64,000 bases of DNA from VXMO01 sp034422835 (GTDB lineage Bacteria > Chloroflexota > Dehalococcoidia > UBA6926): the NCBI GenBank assembly GCA_034422835.1, contig DAOUJJ010000003.1:62001-126000 (forward strand), read 5' to 3'. The translations under genes were made by a program, and so were the position numbers. The notes beneath the pieces were generated by a model that was not told where the DNA came from, made no database searches, and saw only the letters and a list, made by a program, of their open reading frames with translations. This document shows positions 17,752 to 26,505 of this stretch, piece by piece. The first letter of the stretch is position 1, and the number at the start of each line of letters is the position of its first letter.

Positions 17752-19170
17752 CTACGCCGGTGTCGGTTCCCACTCGCGAATATCCACGAATCGACCGGCA
17801 ATGGCCGCCGCCGCCGCCATCTGTGGACTCACCAGGTGCGTGCGCCCGTCCTTCCCTTGCCGACCCTCAAAGTTGCGGTTGGACGTGGACGCGCATCGTT
17901 CCTGCGGCATAAGGATGTCAGGGTTCATGCCGAGGCACATGGAGCACCCGGCGGCGCGCCACTCAAAGCCCGCCTCCGTGAACACGGTGTCCAACCCCTC
18001 CTTCTCCGCCTGCCACTTGACCAGCGCGGAGCCGGGAACCACCATCGCGTTCACGTTCGGGTGAACCTGCCGCCCGCGCACCATGTCCGCCGCGGCCCGC
18101 AGGTCCGCAAGCCGCGAGTTCGTGCATGAGCCGATGAACACGCGGTCAATCTCGATGTCCTTGATGCTCGTGCCGGCCTCAAGCCCCATGTACGCGAGCG
18201 CGCGCTCTGCCGCCTCGCGCTTGTCCGCGGGCAGTTCAGCCGGATTGGGCACGGCGTCATCGATGGTGACGACCTGCTCCGGGTTCGTGCCCCACGTCAC
18301 GTGCGGGCGCAGTTCACTCGCGTCAAGCTCCACGACGACGTCATACTCTGCGCCCTCGTCCGTAGCGAGTTCTTTCCAGCGTTCGATTGCCTCGTCGTAC
18401 TCCTCGCCCTGCGGCACGAACTTGCGGCCTCGCAGCCACTCGAACGTGGTCTCGTCGGGGGCGATCATGCCTGCGCGCGCTCCGCCCTCGATGGACATGT
18501 TGCACACGGTCATGCGGCCTTCCATCGAGAGCGAGCGGATTGCCTCGCCGGTGTATTCGATCACGTAGCCCGCGCCGCCGGACGTGCCGATCTTGCCGAT
18601 GATGCCGAGGATAATGTCCTTGGCCGTCACTCCCGGAGGCAACTCTCCGTTGACGCGAACCTCCATGGTCTTCGGCTTGAACTGGCGCAGGGTCTGTGTC
18701 GCCAGCACGTGCTCGACCTCGGATGTGCCGATGCCGAGCGCGAACGCGCCGAACGCCCCGTGCGTGGCTGTATGGCTGTCGCCGCAGACGATGACCTTGC
18801 CGGGCTGTGTATGTCCCAACTGCGGCCCAATCACGTGGACGATGCCCTGGTTCTCATCGTGCATGTCGTAGTACGTGATGCCGAAATCTTTGGTGTTCTG
18901 CGCCAGCGTCTCGATCTGCTGCTTGGAGATGGGGTCCTCGATGGGCAGCGAGCGGTCAGTTGTTGGGACGTTGTGATCAACGGTGGCGATGGTCAAGTCC
19001 GGCCGCCGCACCTTGCGTCCGGCCAGCCGCAGCCCTTCGTACGCCTGCGGCGACGTCACCTCATGCACCAGATGAAGATCAACGTAGATCAGGCTGGGCT
19101 CACCCGCCTCTTCGCGAACGAGATGCGCGTCCCAGATCTTTTCAAACATTGTCCGTGGGGGCGTTGCCAT
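17752..19170 (-). CDS. leuC: 3-isopropylmalate dehydratase large subunit
   Basis: 472 residues. The aconitase-type [4Fe-4S] ligands are visible: VFIGSCTNSRLADL gives the first Cys, and GCSMCLGMNPD the other two. VCGDSHTATHGAFGAFALGIGTSEVEHVLATQT (shown here as the family core) and the N-terminal FEKIWDAHLV are also typical. It forms the isomerase with LeuD and acts on both the leucine and citramalate routes. It follows leuA by 54 bases in the operon. Confidence 0.97.
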   Translation of the reverse strand: MATPPRTMFEKIWDAHLVREEAGEPSLIYVDLHLVHEVTSPQAYEGLRLAGRKVRRPDLTIATVDHNVPTTDRSLPIEDPISKQQIETLAQNTKDFGITYYDMHDENQGIVHVIGPQLGHTQPGKVIVCGDSHTATHGAFGAFALGIGTSEVEHVLATQTLRQFKPKTMEVRVNGELPPGVTAKDIILGIIGKIGTSGGAGYVIEYTGEAIRSLSMEGRMTVCNMSIEGGARAGMIAPDETTFEWLRGRKFVPQGEEYDEAIERWKELATDEGAEYDVVVELDASELRPHVTWGTNPEQVVTIDDAVPNPAELPADKREAAERALAYMGLEAGTSIKDIEIDRVFIGSCTNSRLADLRAAADMVRGRQVHPNVNAMVVPGSALVKWQAEKEGLDTVFTEAGFEWRAAGCSMCLGMNPDILMPQERCASTSNRNFEGRQGKDGRTHLVSPQMAAAAAIAGRFVDIREWEPTPA

Positions 19171-19224
19171 TCACGTCTCCTCTTTCAGCGTTTTCTCTGT
19201 GCGGCGAGGCGGGTTCCTGCTCTG

Positions 19225-20769
19225 CTACGCCATAACGCTTGTGGCGCGTTGCTTGGACGCCAGCAGGCGGTTGAGCGAATCAACGTACGCCCGCGCGCTC
19301 GCGACGACGATGTCCGTGTCCGCGCCGCGCCCGATGTAGTTCGTTCCTTCATGCTCAATGCGTAGTGTCACGTCGGCGATGGAATCCAGCCCCTCCGTGA
19401 CCGCCTCAACGCGGTACTCCACGAGATGGTTGTTCACGCCGACGATTGACGTAATCGCCTGGTAGACGGCGTCCACCGGGCCGGTGCCGACCGCGCTGGC
19501 CGTCTGCGCCTCTCCCTCAGGGTCGATGAGCCGCACCGTGGCCGTCGGAACGGCCGGTGAGCCGCTGAGCGCCTGCACGTGGTCCAGGATGTAGATTTCG
19601 TCGCCGGTGGTGCGCCGATCCTCGCCCATCAAGGTTTCGAGGTCGCGATCCGTGACGCTCTCCTTCTTGTCAGCCAGGTCCTTGAACGCGACGTAGACAC
19701 GCCCCAGGTCTTCCTTGGACACGTCGTAGCCCAACTCATGCAAGCGGGCCTCCAGCGCGTGGCTGCCGCTCTGCCGCCCAAGCACCAACGCGGTGCCGGG
19801 CACGCCGACGGATTGCGGAGTCATGATCTCAAACGTGATTGGCGCCTTGAGCATGGCGTCCTGGTGGATGCCGGACTCGTGGCGGAATGCGTTGAGGCCG
19901 ACGATTGCCTTATTGGGCTGCACTGCGAAGCCGGTGTAGTCGCTGACCATGCGGCTTGCGCGGTAGATCTGTGTTGTGTCCACGCTCGTGGTGAACCCAA
20001 GCAGGTCCTCACGCGTGTGGATGGCCATGACGACCTCTTCCAGCGAGGCGTTCCCCGCCCGCTCACCGATGCCGTTCACGCACACCTCAACCTGCCGCGC
20101 GCCGTTTTGGACGGCGGCGATGGAGTTGGCGGACGCAAGGCCGAGATCGTTGTGGCAATGCACGCTGACCGTCGTCTTGTCGATGTTCTTGACGTTCTCA
20201 AACACGCTGGCGATCAGCCGTCCGAACTCGTCCGGTATCGCGTAGCCGACGGTGTCCGGGATGTTGATTGTCGTTGCGCCCGCGTTTATCGCCTCGGTCA
20301 CAAGCCGATAGATGAAATCCCAATCCGTCCGGGTCGCGTCCATCGGGGAGAACTCGACGTTGTCGCAGTAGCTCTTCGCCCTCTCGACGGACGTGATGGC
20401 CTGCTCCATCACCTCTTCGGGACTCTTGCGGAGTTGGTGTGTCAGGTGAATATCGGAACTGGAGATGAAGACGTGGATGCGCGGCTTCTCGGCCACCTGC
20501 ACGGCCTCCCACGCGGCGTCGATGTCACCGGGCACGCAGCGTGCCAGCCCGGCAATAACCGGCTCACGCACCTCGCGTGCGATGCGCTGAACCGTTTCAA
20601 GGTTGCCGGGCGATGAGGCGGGGAATCCCGCCTCGATAACGTCCACGCCGAGGCGCTCAAGCTGGCGGGCTATTTCCAGCTTTTCCTCCCAATTGAGGCC
20701 CGCGCCCGCCGCCTGCTCCCCATCGCGGAGCGTTGTGTCAAAGATCGTTATTCGTTCCTGCTCAACCAT
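19225..20769 (-). CDS. leuA: 2-isopropylmalate synthase
   Basis: 514 residues. FDTTLRDGEQAAGAGLN is the active-site start of the DRE-TIM barrel; later DVIEAGFPASSPGN, VSVHCHNDLGLASANS and VEVCVNGIGERAGNASLEE give the metal and substrate region, and FRHESGIHQDAML precedes the C-terminal LeuA allosteric domain (residues ~385-510). It commits 2-oxoisovalerate and acetyl-CoA to leucine. AAAGGA lies 8 bases before the ATG. About 190 bases separate it from ilvC, and that gap holds a small Leu-containing open frame. Confidence 0.97.
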   Translation of the reverse strand: MVEQERITIFDTTLRDGEQAAGAGLNWEEKLEIARQLERLGVDVIEAGFPASSPGNLETVQRIAREVREPVIAGLARCVPGDIDAAWEAVQVAEKPRIHVFISSSDIHLTHQLRKSPEEVMEQAITSVERAKSYCDNVEFSPMDATRTDWDFIYRLVTEAINAGATTINIPDTVGYAIPDEFGRLIASVFENVKNIDKTTVSVHCHNDLGLASANSIAAVQNGARQVEVCVNGIGERAGNASLEEVVMAIHTREDLLGFTTSVDTTQIYRASRMVSDYTGFAVQPNKAIVGLNAFRHESGIHQDAMLKAPITFEIMTPQSVGVPGTALVLGRQSGSHALEARLHELGYDVSKEDLGRVYVAFKDLADKKESVTDRDLETLMGEDRRTTGDEIYILDHVQALSGSPAVPTATVRLIDPEGEAQTASAVGTGPVDAVYQAITSIVGVNNHLVEYRVEAVTEGLDSIADVTLRIEHEGTNYIGRGADTDIVVASARAYVDSLNRLLASKQRATSVMA

Positions 20770-20845
20770 GACTGATGTCCTTTGTCTGTAGGTATTTCGC
20801 GGCCTGTCAGACCGCGCCTCTCCCCTGTTTGCGCGCGCTCACCTG

Positions 20846-20947
20846 CTAGCGTCCCCGCAGCATGAGCGCGCCTGTAAGGTAGAGGTTGCCGCCGCATCCG
20901 GCGCCCAATGCGCGCCGCGGCGAGTAGGTATGTGACATTTCAGTCAT
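20846..20947 (-). CDS. Small open frame upstream of leuA, possible leader peptide
   Basis: In the 193-base ilvC-leuA gap an ATG at 20947 opens 33 codons. The C-terminal part reads NLYLTGALMLRGR and has four Leu codons within nine. Downstream, before leuA, CGCGGTC can pair with GGCCGCG in a 7-bp stem with a 5-base loop, but no U-run follows, so this is not an ordinary transcription attenuator. It might tune leuA separately from the T-box, or it may be chance. No strong ribosome binding site is seen. Confidence 0.35.
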   Translation of the reverse strand: MTEMSHTYSPRRALGAGCGGNLYLTGALMLRGR

Positions 20948-20962
20948 TGGAGTCGTATCCGG

Positions 20963-21961
20963 TTAGACCGTGTCCTTGAGCCAGGGCATCATTGCGCGCA
21001 GATCGCGCCCGACCACCTCGATGAGATGCGTCGTGTCTGCCGCTTTGAGCGCGTTGAAACTTGGGCGGCCGGCCTGGTTTTCCAGGATCCACTGCCGCGC
21101 GAATGTTCCGTCCTGTACCTCTTCGAGGATCTGCTGCATCCGCTCACGCGCGCCGTCGTCGATGAGGCGGGGGCCAGACACATAATCGCCGTACTCGGCT
21201 GTGTCGCTCACGGAATAGCGCATATACTCAAGCCCGCCCTGGTAGATGAGGTCAACGATGAGCTTCATCTCATGCAGGCACTCGAAATAGGCGATCTCAG
21301 GCTGATAACCCGCCTTGACCAGCGTCTCGAAACCGGCCTTGACGAGACTGCTGATGCCGCCGCAGAGGACGGCCTGCTCGCCGAACAGGTCAGTGATTGT
21401 CTCTTCGGCGAATGTCGTCTCGATGACGCCCGCCTTGGTCGCGCCGATGCCCTTGGCATAGCCGAGCGCCCGCGCCCGCGCTCCCTCTGTTACGTCCTGG
21501 TGGATGGCCAGAAGGGCAGGGGTGCCGACGCCGCGCTGGAAGAGCTGCCGCACGCGGTGCCCCGGCGCCTTGGGCGCGATCATGGTTACGTCCACGCCGG
21601 GGGGCGGAACGATCTGGCTGTAATGGATGTTGAAGCCGTGCGCAAACATCAGCGTCTTGCCATCGTCCAGGTGTGGGGCGATGGACTCGTCATAGACCTG
21701 CTTCTGACGCGTGTCCGGAATCAGCATCATGATGATGCTTGCTCGCTGCGCGACTTCCTCAACGGTTCCGACTTCCAGGCCGTCAGACTCAGCCTGTTCC
21801 CACGACTTGCTGCCGCGGTACAGGCCGACCATGACGTTCGCGCCGCTGTCCTTGAGGTTCAGCGCGTGAGCGTGACCCTGGCTGCCATAGCCGATTACGC
21901 CGATCACCTCGTCCTTGATGTGATCAAAGTTCGCGTCGTTGTCGTAATAGATGTCTGCCAT
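20963..21961 (-). CDS. ilvC: Ketol-acid reductoisomerase (class I)
   Basis: 332 residues, the short class I form. The Rossmann motif GVIGYGSQGHAHALNLKDSG, the nucleotide-specificity loop GLYRGSKSWEQAE (with Arg and Ser suited to NADPH), MMLIPDTRQ, HGFNIHY, VDVTMIAPKAPGH, and the knotted C-terminal domain with ETTFAEETITDLFGEQAVLCGG and YFECLHEMKLIVDLIYQGG are all present. It converts acetolactate or acetohydroxybutyrate to the dihydroxy acid. It lies 48 bases after ilvN. Confidence 0.97.
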   Translation of the reverse strand: MADIYYDNDANFDHIKDEVIGVIGYGSQGHAHALNLKDSGANVMVGLYRGSKSWEQAESDGLEVGTVEEVAQRASIIMMLIPDTRQKQVYDESIAPHLDDGKTLMFAHGFNIHYSQIVPPPGVDVTMIAPKAPGHRVRQLFQRGVGTPALLAIHQDVTEGARARALGYAKGIGATKAGVIETTFAEETITDLFGEQAVLCGGISSLVKAGFETLVKAGYQPEIAYFECLHEMKLIVDLIYQGGLEYMRYSVSDTAEYGDYVSGPRLIDDGARERMQQILEEVQDGTFARQWILENQAGRPSFNALKAADTTHLIEVVGRDLRAMMPWLKDTV

Positions 21962-22009
21962 CGCACCCTTCCTGCCTTGTGTTGTCCTGTGTGGCAGCCG
22001 CCGTCGGCC

Positions 22010-22561
22010 CTATCCCCGTCGCGACGGCACTCCCACGAGCGCCGGGCCGCGAAATTCGCCGTCTTGCGGAATATTCTCGTCCTTTGTAAGCGCAACGAGG
22101 CCTGTCCGCATTAGCTCGAGAATCCCGTATGGCTCAAGCAGGGCCAGCAGGCTTTCAACCTGCTCCGTCGGCCCCGTGATCTCGATGATGACCGTGCTGG
22201 GAGAGACGCTCACAACCTCCGCGCCGCGGAAAAGGTCGAGAATCTCGACGATATGGCCGCGGTTCTCCTGGTTCGCGCGCACCTTGATCAGCGCCGTCTC
22301 GCGCGCCACGTAGTCCTCGTCCGTGATGTCCATCACTTCCACGACGTCCACTACGTTCCACAACTGCGACGTCACCTGCCACAGCGCCGATTCCGGCACG
22401 TTGTCCACGACGATGGTCATGCGTGAGAACTCAGCTTTCTCCGAATGACCCACGGCCAGGCTGGCGATGTTGAAACCGCGCCGCCTGAACATGCTCGCCA
22501 CGCGATTGAGCACTCCGGGCCGGTCATGGACCAGCGCGGAGATGACTCGCCGCATCGTCAT
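22010..22561 (-). CDS. ilvN: Acetolactate synthase small (regulatory) subunit
   Basis: 183 residues from the ATG at 22561 that overlaps the ilvB stop (ATGA). The N-terminal ACT domain begins RRVISALVHDRPGVLNRVASMFRRRGFNI and includes SLAVGHSEKAEFSRMTIVV; the second ACT-like half contains VEILDLFRGAEVVSVSP and VIIEITGPTEQVESLLALL. It binds valine and activates the IlvB catalytic subunit. The symbol ilvH is equally used for this subunit. Translational coupling to ilvB should give matched subunit amounts. Confidence 0.95.
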   Translation of the reverse strand: MTMRRVISALVHDRPGVLNRVASMFRRRGFNIASLAVGHSEKAEFSRMTIVVDNVPESALWQVTSQLWNVVDVVEVMDITDEDYVARETALIKVRANQENRGHIVEILDLFRGAEVVSVSPSTVIIEITGPTEQVESLLALLEPYGILELMRTGLVALTKDENIPQDGEFRGPALVGVPSRRG

Positions 22562-24282
22562 CGCGCCACCGTGCCCAGGGGCTGCTGCTGCGTCCACGGG
22601 TCCTCGACCATCTCATTGATGGACTGGCCGGCCGGAATCATGGGGTACACCAACTCATCAATCTCGACCATGAAATCAAGAATGACGGGGCCGTCATGAT
22701 CCTGCGCGCGCTTGATGGCGGAGTCCACGTCCTTGATGTCATCGACGCGGATGCCCAGCATCCCGTACGCCTCCGCCAGCTTCACGAAGTCCGGCCCCGA
22801 TGTCTCGATCTGGCTGTAACGCTTGTCATAGAACAGCGTCTGCCATTGGCGCACCATGCCGTGGTGGAAGTTGTTCATAATCGCGAACTTGACGGGCGCC
22901 TTTTCGTCGCGAATCGTCGCGAGTTCTTGCAGCGTCATCTGGAAGCCGGCGTCACCGCAGATCGACCACACCTGCTCATTGGGCAGACCCATCTGCGCAC
23001 CCATCGCGGCGGGGACTTCGTAGCCCATCGTGCCAAGGCCCCCGGACGTGATAAAGCTGTTCGGCCTGTCCGTGACGTAGTGCTGCGCGGCCCACATCTG
23101 GTGCTGGCCAACACCAGTCACGATGAACGCCTTACCGTCCGTCAGCTCATGGATGCGCTTGATGACGTACTGCGTTGACGGCTTGCCGTCAAAGTCCCTG
23201 ACAACCAGCGGATGCTCACGCCTCAGGTCGTCCACGCGCGAGAGCCATTCCGTCCTCGTCTGCTTTTCAACCTGCGGCAGCAATGCCTTGAGCGAGTTCT
23301 TCGCGTCACCGATGACCGGCGCATCCGCGAAAACGTTCTGGTGGATTGCGGAGCGGTCGATGTTCAGATGCACGATCTTCGCGTTCGGGGCAAAGTCCGC
23401 CACCCGCCCGATGATGCGGTCGTCAAAGCGGGAACCCACGTTGACGAGCAGGTCGCACTCATCCACCACAAGGTTGGCGAATGCAGAACCGTGCATGCCC
23501 ATAAGGCTCAGGTGCAGGTAGTGATTGCCCGGGAACGATCCGATGCCGAGCAGGGTGGGGATGACGGGAATCTGCGCCTTCTCGGCCAGTTCCTGCAACT
23601 CCTTCTCCGCTTGGGCCACCAGCACGCCGCGCCCCGCAAGGATGACAGGCCTCTTTGCCGAATTGATCAGCTCGGCGGCGGCCTCTACTTGTATCGGGTC
23701 CGGGTGAGTGATCGGCCTGAATCCGGGCAGGTCATCGACGGTCTCCGGATAGCCGGTGAACTCGCCGATCTCTTGCAGCACGTCGCGCGGCAAGTCCACG
23801 AGCACCGGGCCCGGGCGCGCCGAACGCGCGATATGGAACGCTTCCTTCATGACGCGCGGAATGTCCTCCGCAGTCATGACGAGGTAGTTGTGCTTGGTAA
23901 CGGGAATCGTCACGCCCGTCACGTCCGTCTCCTGGAACGCGTCCTTGCCGATGGCGGGCCGTGTCACCTGTCCCGTGATCGCAACGATGGGCGTGGAGTC
24001 CATGAACGATGTTCCAAGCCCGACGGCCAGGTTGATTGCGCCGGGGCCGGACGTTGCGATGCAGACGCCCACCTTGCCTGTGGCCCGCGCATAGCCGTCC
24101 GCCGCATGCGCCGCGCCCTGCTCATGGCGGGTCAGGACGTGGTGAATGGACGGGTACTTCAATATGTGGTCATAGAGCGGCAGAATCGCGCCGCCGGGGA
24201 CACCGAAGACGAGATCGACGCCCTCCGCTTGCAGCGACTCGCATACAAACTCTCCGCCCGCCAGCATCCTGCCTGACATCAT
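22558..24282 (-). CDS. ilvB: Acetolactate synthase large (catalytic) subunit
   Basis: 574 residues. The TPP enzyme fold is clear: GVPGGAILPLYD and RHEQGAAHAADGYARATGK with the catalytic Glu, SGPGAINLAVGLG, the FAD-type middle domain with KRPVILAGRGVL, and the TPP site GDAGFQMTLQELATI...IMNN. It makes acetolactate and acetohydroxybutyrate, the first common step of Val, Leu and Ile synthesis. It is the first gene behind the T-box; the untranslated leader from T-box terminator to ATG is about 145 bases. A start three bases downstream (second Met) is possible. Confidence 0.97.
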   Translation of the reverse strand: MMSGRMLAGGEFVCESLQAEGVDLVFGVPGGAILPLYDHILKYPSIHHVLTRHEQGAAHAADGYARATGKVGVCIATSGPGAINLAVGLGTSFMDSTPIVAITGQVTRPAIGKDAFQETDVTGVTIPVTKHNYLVMTAEDIPRVMKEAFHIARSARPGPVLVDLPRDVLQEIGEFTGYPETVDDLPGFRPITHPDPIQVEAAAELINSAKRPVILAGRGVLVAQAEKELQELAEKAQIPVIPTLLGIGSFPGNHYLHLSLMGMHGSAFANLVVDECDLLVNVGSRFDDRIIGRVADFAPNAKIVHLNIDRSAIHQNVFADAPVIGDAKNSLKALLPQVEKQTRTEWLSRVDDLRREHPLVVRDFDGKPSTQYVIKRIHELTDGKAFIVTGVGQHQMWAAQHYVTDRPNSFITSGGLGTMGYEVPAAMGAQMGLPNEQVWSICGDAGFQMTLQELATIRDEKAPVKFAIMNNFHHGMVRQWQTLFYDKRYSQIETSGPDFVKLAEAYGMLGIRVDDIKDVDSAIKRAQDHDGPVILDFMVEIDELVYPMIPAGQSINEMVEDPWTQQQPLGTVAR

Positions 24283-24427
24283 TCTCCTCGCTACTCTCTT
24301 ACCGGCTTACCTGCTAGTTGTACGTCTCTTCTTTATATCCATCCCGCCTTGTGGGGGAAGGTTGGGGTGGGGTTGATTCCGGGTAACAACCCGAGGCCAC
24401 CGCGCTCTCCGAGCCGGAGCGGCCATT

Positions 24428-24454
24428 AAAAAACCCGTCCCATGAAGGGACGGG
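24428..24454 (-). terminator. T-box-controlled intrinsic terminator
   Basis: CCCGTCCC (24447-24454) pairs with GGGACGGG (24434-24441) around TTCAT, followed by six U residues. It is mutually exclusive with the antiterminator helix formed by the T-box sequence just upstream. Confidence 0.9.
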
Positions 24455-24681
24455 AGCTTTCGCGATCCCGCGGTACCACCCTCCTTACCCGGCCTCATGG
24501 CCGAGTCTCTCATTAGCGTTTGTTCGGGCGCGACCCCGCCAAAACCAATTTCGTCTCCATCCTGCCGACGGAGACCGCGTTTCGGATGCTCCGGGGCGAG
24601 TTCACGTGCCGTCACGACCGGGCTTCCACCGTCCCCGGCTCGCTGTCCGCTAGACTAACGCTACTACTCCCCTTCGTAGCA
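24428..24681 (-). ncRNA. T-box leader (leucine specifier) of the ilv-leu operon
   Basis: On the minus strand the canonical antiterminator sequence AGGGTGGTACCGCG lies at ~24469-24482, followed by an intrinsic terminator. Upstream, the Stem I distal loop region reads GACGGTGGAAGCCCGG, and the specifier side reads GTGAA-CTC-G, placing the Leu codon CTC at 24598-24600, followed by a purine as usual. The TGGT bulge matches the NCCA end of an uncharged tRNA with discriminator A. Uncharged tRNA-Leu would favour antitermination and switch on ilvB-ilvN-ilvC-leuACDB-cimA. The specifier was assigned by eye; no covariance search was run. Confidence 0.9.
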
Positions 24682-24687
24682 GTGTCG

Positions 24688-24716
24688 ATTTTGCCATTCC
24701 CAGCTACGAGTGTCAA
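24688..24716 (-). promoter_or_regulatory. Promoter of the ilv-leu operon
   Basis: TTGACA (24711-24716) and CAAAAT (24688-24693) are separated by 17 bases, a near-ideal housekeeping promoter. Transcription would start near 24681, directly at the 5' end of the T-box RNA. Confidence 0.8.
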
Positions 24717-24781
24717 CATGATTCCTATTGGACGCCAATTGAGCCTCCCTTCCACCCAAGCCGCTCGCCACCGCCTTTGAG

Positions 24782-25429
24782 ATGAGACTTCGCGACCTTG
24801 CCGATTCTGCGCTCCGGCTGCTTTTTCCGCCTCGCTGCGTTCTCTGCGGACGGGAAGGCGACCTCATCTGCGAGCCATGCAGGCGTTCGTTTCCTCCGCG
24901 CCTTGACCCTGATGCCATACCCAAGCTGCCCGGCATTCGCACTGCGCGCGCCGTTTGGCCGTATGAGGGCAGCGTCCGTGAAGTTGTCCGACGCTACAAG
25001 TACAACGGCCTCCGCTCGCTCGCCCCGGCGCTCGCGTCAGAGATGGCTCATGTCCTGCGCGAATGGAATCCTGCCGTTGACCTGATCGTCAACGTCCCCG
25101 TCCATCCCGCGCGACTCCGTGAGAGGGGATATGACCAGTCCGAACTTTTCGCGCGGGAACTCTCGCGCACGATGGGTATAGCAGCCGTTCCGGCACTTGT
25201 CCGACTGCGGGAAACCGCCGTTCAAGCGCGAGCGATGAATGCCGCCCAGCGTTCCGAGAATGTCCGCGGCGCGTTCCACGTCCCTGATCCGGAGCAAATC
25301 CGACGCGCCAATGTTCTGCTCATCGACGATGTACTGACAACAGGCGCGACGCTCACAGAAGCCGCGCGTGCTCTGAGGCGTGCCGGTGTGAGGAACGTCT
25401 ACGCCTTCACCCTCGCCCACGAGGTCTAG
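24782..25429 (+). CDS. ComFC-like phosphoribosyltransferase-domain protein
   Basis: 215 residues. A treble-clef zinc site (CVLCGREGDLICEPC, two CxxC pairs) at ~19-33 is followed by a phosphoribosyltransferase fold with NVPVHPARLRERGYDQSELFARELS and the PRPP loop VLLIDDVLTTGATL. This is the ComFC/GntX architecture. ComFC proteins support DNA uptake in competent bacteria, but the family is also universal in non-competent species and its enzymatic reaction is not settled. It is divergent from the T-box operon; no other competence genes are in the window. Confidence 0.88.
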   Translation: MRLRDLADSALRLLFPPRCVLCGREGDLICEPCRRSFPPRLDPDAIPKLPGIRTARAVWPYEGSVREVVRRYKYNGLRSLAPALASEMAHVLREWNPAVDLIVNVPVHPARLRERGYDQSELFARELSRTMGIAAVPALVRLRETAVQARAMNAAQRSENVRGAFHVPDPEQIRRANVLLIDDVLTTGATLTEAARALRRAGVRNVYAFTLAHEV

Positions 25430-25485
25430 GGCCAAAGCGTTGACGGGCGCTCCCTGCCATGCTTCGGACAGGGGATAATGGCGTC

Positions 25486-26484
25486 ATGACAGACGCACAC
25501 AACATCCCTCTTCGTGTTGGCAAACTCCCGCCTGATCTTCTTGCCCAACTCCTTGAGCAGGTCGATGTAAAGGACCCCAGCGTCATCCTCGGCCCCCGTA
25601 TGGGGGAGGACGCGGCATTGATAGACAACGGCGGGGAGAATTACCTCGTCGTGAGTTCAGACCCCATCACGTTCGCCGCGGAGCAACTTGGCTGGTACGC
25701 CGTTCACGTCAACGCAAACGACATCGCCGCAACCGGAGGGACGCCGCGATGGATGGTGATGACCGTCATCCTGCCGGACGGCTCACCGCCGCAACTCGCG
25801 CAGGACATCATGCGGCAGACGGTAGATGCCTGCGCGGAGATTGGGGTCACGCTTGTGGGCGGCCACACAGAGGTGACGCACGGCATTGACCGCCCAATCG
25901 CCATCGGCACGATGATCGGAGAGGTCGCCAAGGGCAGGGAAACACCCACATCAGGGGTGCGGGAGGGTGACTACATCATCCTCACCGGAGGCCTTGGCAT
26001 CGAGGGCACGGCCATCCTCGCCATTGAACGCGCTGATCAGCTGCGTGCTGCCGGAGTCTCAGATGAGACAATCCGGATTGCGGCTAACCTGCTCCATGTT
26101 CCTGGCATCAGCGTTGTTCAAGGTGCCCAGCTTGCTCTCCAAACTGCTGCCGTCCATGCCATGCATGACCCGACCGAGGGGGGTGTTGCCACGGCCCTGC
26201 ACGAGATGGCGGACGCATCCGGTGTGGGCCTTGAAATTCATGCCGGCGTGATGGAAACGATGACCCTACCCGAGACTGTAGAAATCTGCCGCGCCCTTGA
26301 CGTCAACCCCGTGGGACTCATCTCCGCCGGAGCACTCATCATTGCAGCCGCGCCGGAAGATGCCTCGGGCGTCCTCACTGCTCTTGAACAGGCGGCCGTC
26401 ATTGGCCGCGCCGTGCCGCGTTCCCAAGGCGTCAACGTCCCGCGCTTTCCGCGCGACGAGCTGGCCAGAATACTCGCGGGCTAG
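25486..26484 (+). CDS. PurM/HypE-superfamily AIR-synthase-related protein
   Basis: 332 residues from ATG 25486. It contains LPPDLLAQLL, GEDAALID, VVSSDPITFAAEQLGWYAVHVNANDIAATGG, a TLVGGHTEVTHG strand and AVHAMHDPTEGGVATALHEMADASG, the PurM-like ATP-binding fold shared by HypE, SelD and ThiL. The DPTEGG motif and lack of a HypE-type C-terminal Cys (it ends RDELARILAG) suggest the AIR-synthase-related group adjacent to HypE rather than a hydrogenase maturation enzyme. Specific reaction unknown. Upstream AGGGGATAATG is a plausible but weak ribosome site. Confidence 0.8.
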   Translation: MTDAHNIPLRVGKLPPDLLAQLLEQVDVKDPSVILGPRMGEDAALIDNGGENYLVVSSDPITFAAEQLGWYAVHVNANDIAATGGTPRWMVMTVILPDGSPPQLAQDIMRQTVDACAEIGVTLVGGHTEVTHGIDRPIAIGTMIGEVAKGRETPTSGVREGDYIILTGGLGIEGTAILAIERADQLRAAGVSDETIRIAANLLHVPGISVVQGAQLALQTAAVHAMHDPTEGGVATALHEMADASGVGLEIHAGVMETMTLPETVEICRALDVNPVGLISAGALIIAAAPEDASGVLTALEQAAVIGRAVPRSQGVNVPRFPRDELARILAG

Positions 26485-26505
26485 CCCCCTGGTAGAGGTG
26501 TGTCT

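Noticed and set aside
18301..19365. 354-codon frame antisense to leuC
   Set aside because: Opposite a firmly identified gene and without family motifs; same applies to the long antisense frames at 19579-20616, 21026-22114, 23212-24276, 30930-32234 and 40379-41248.
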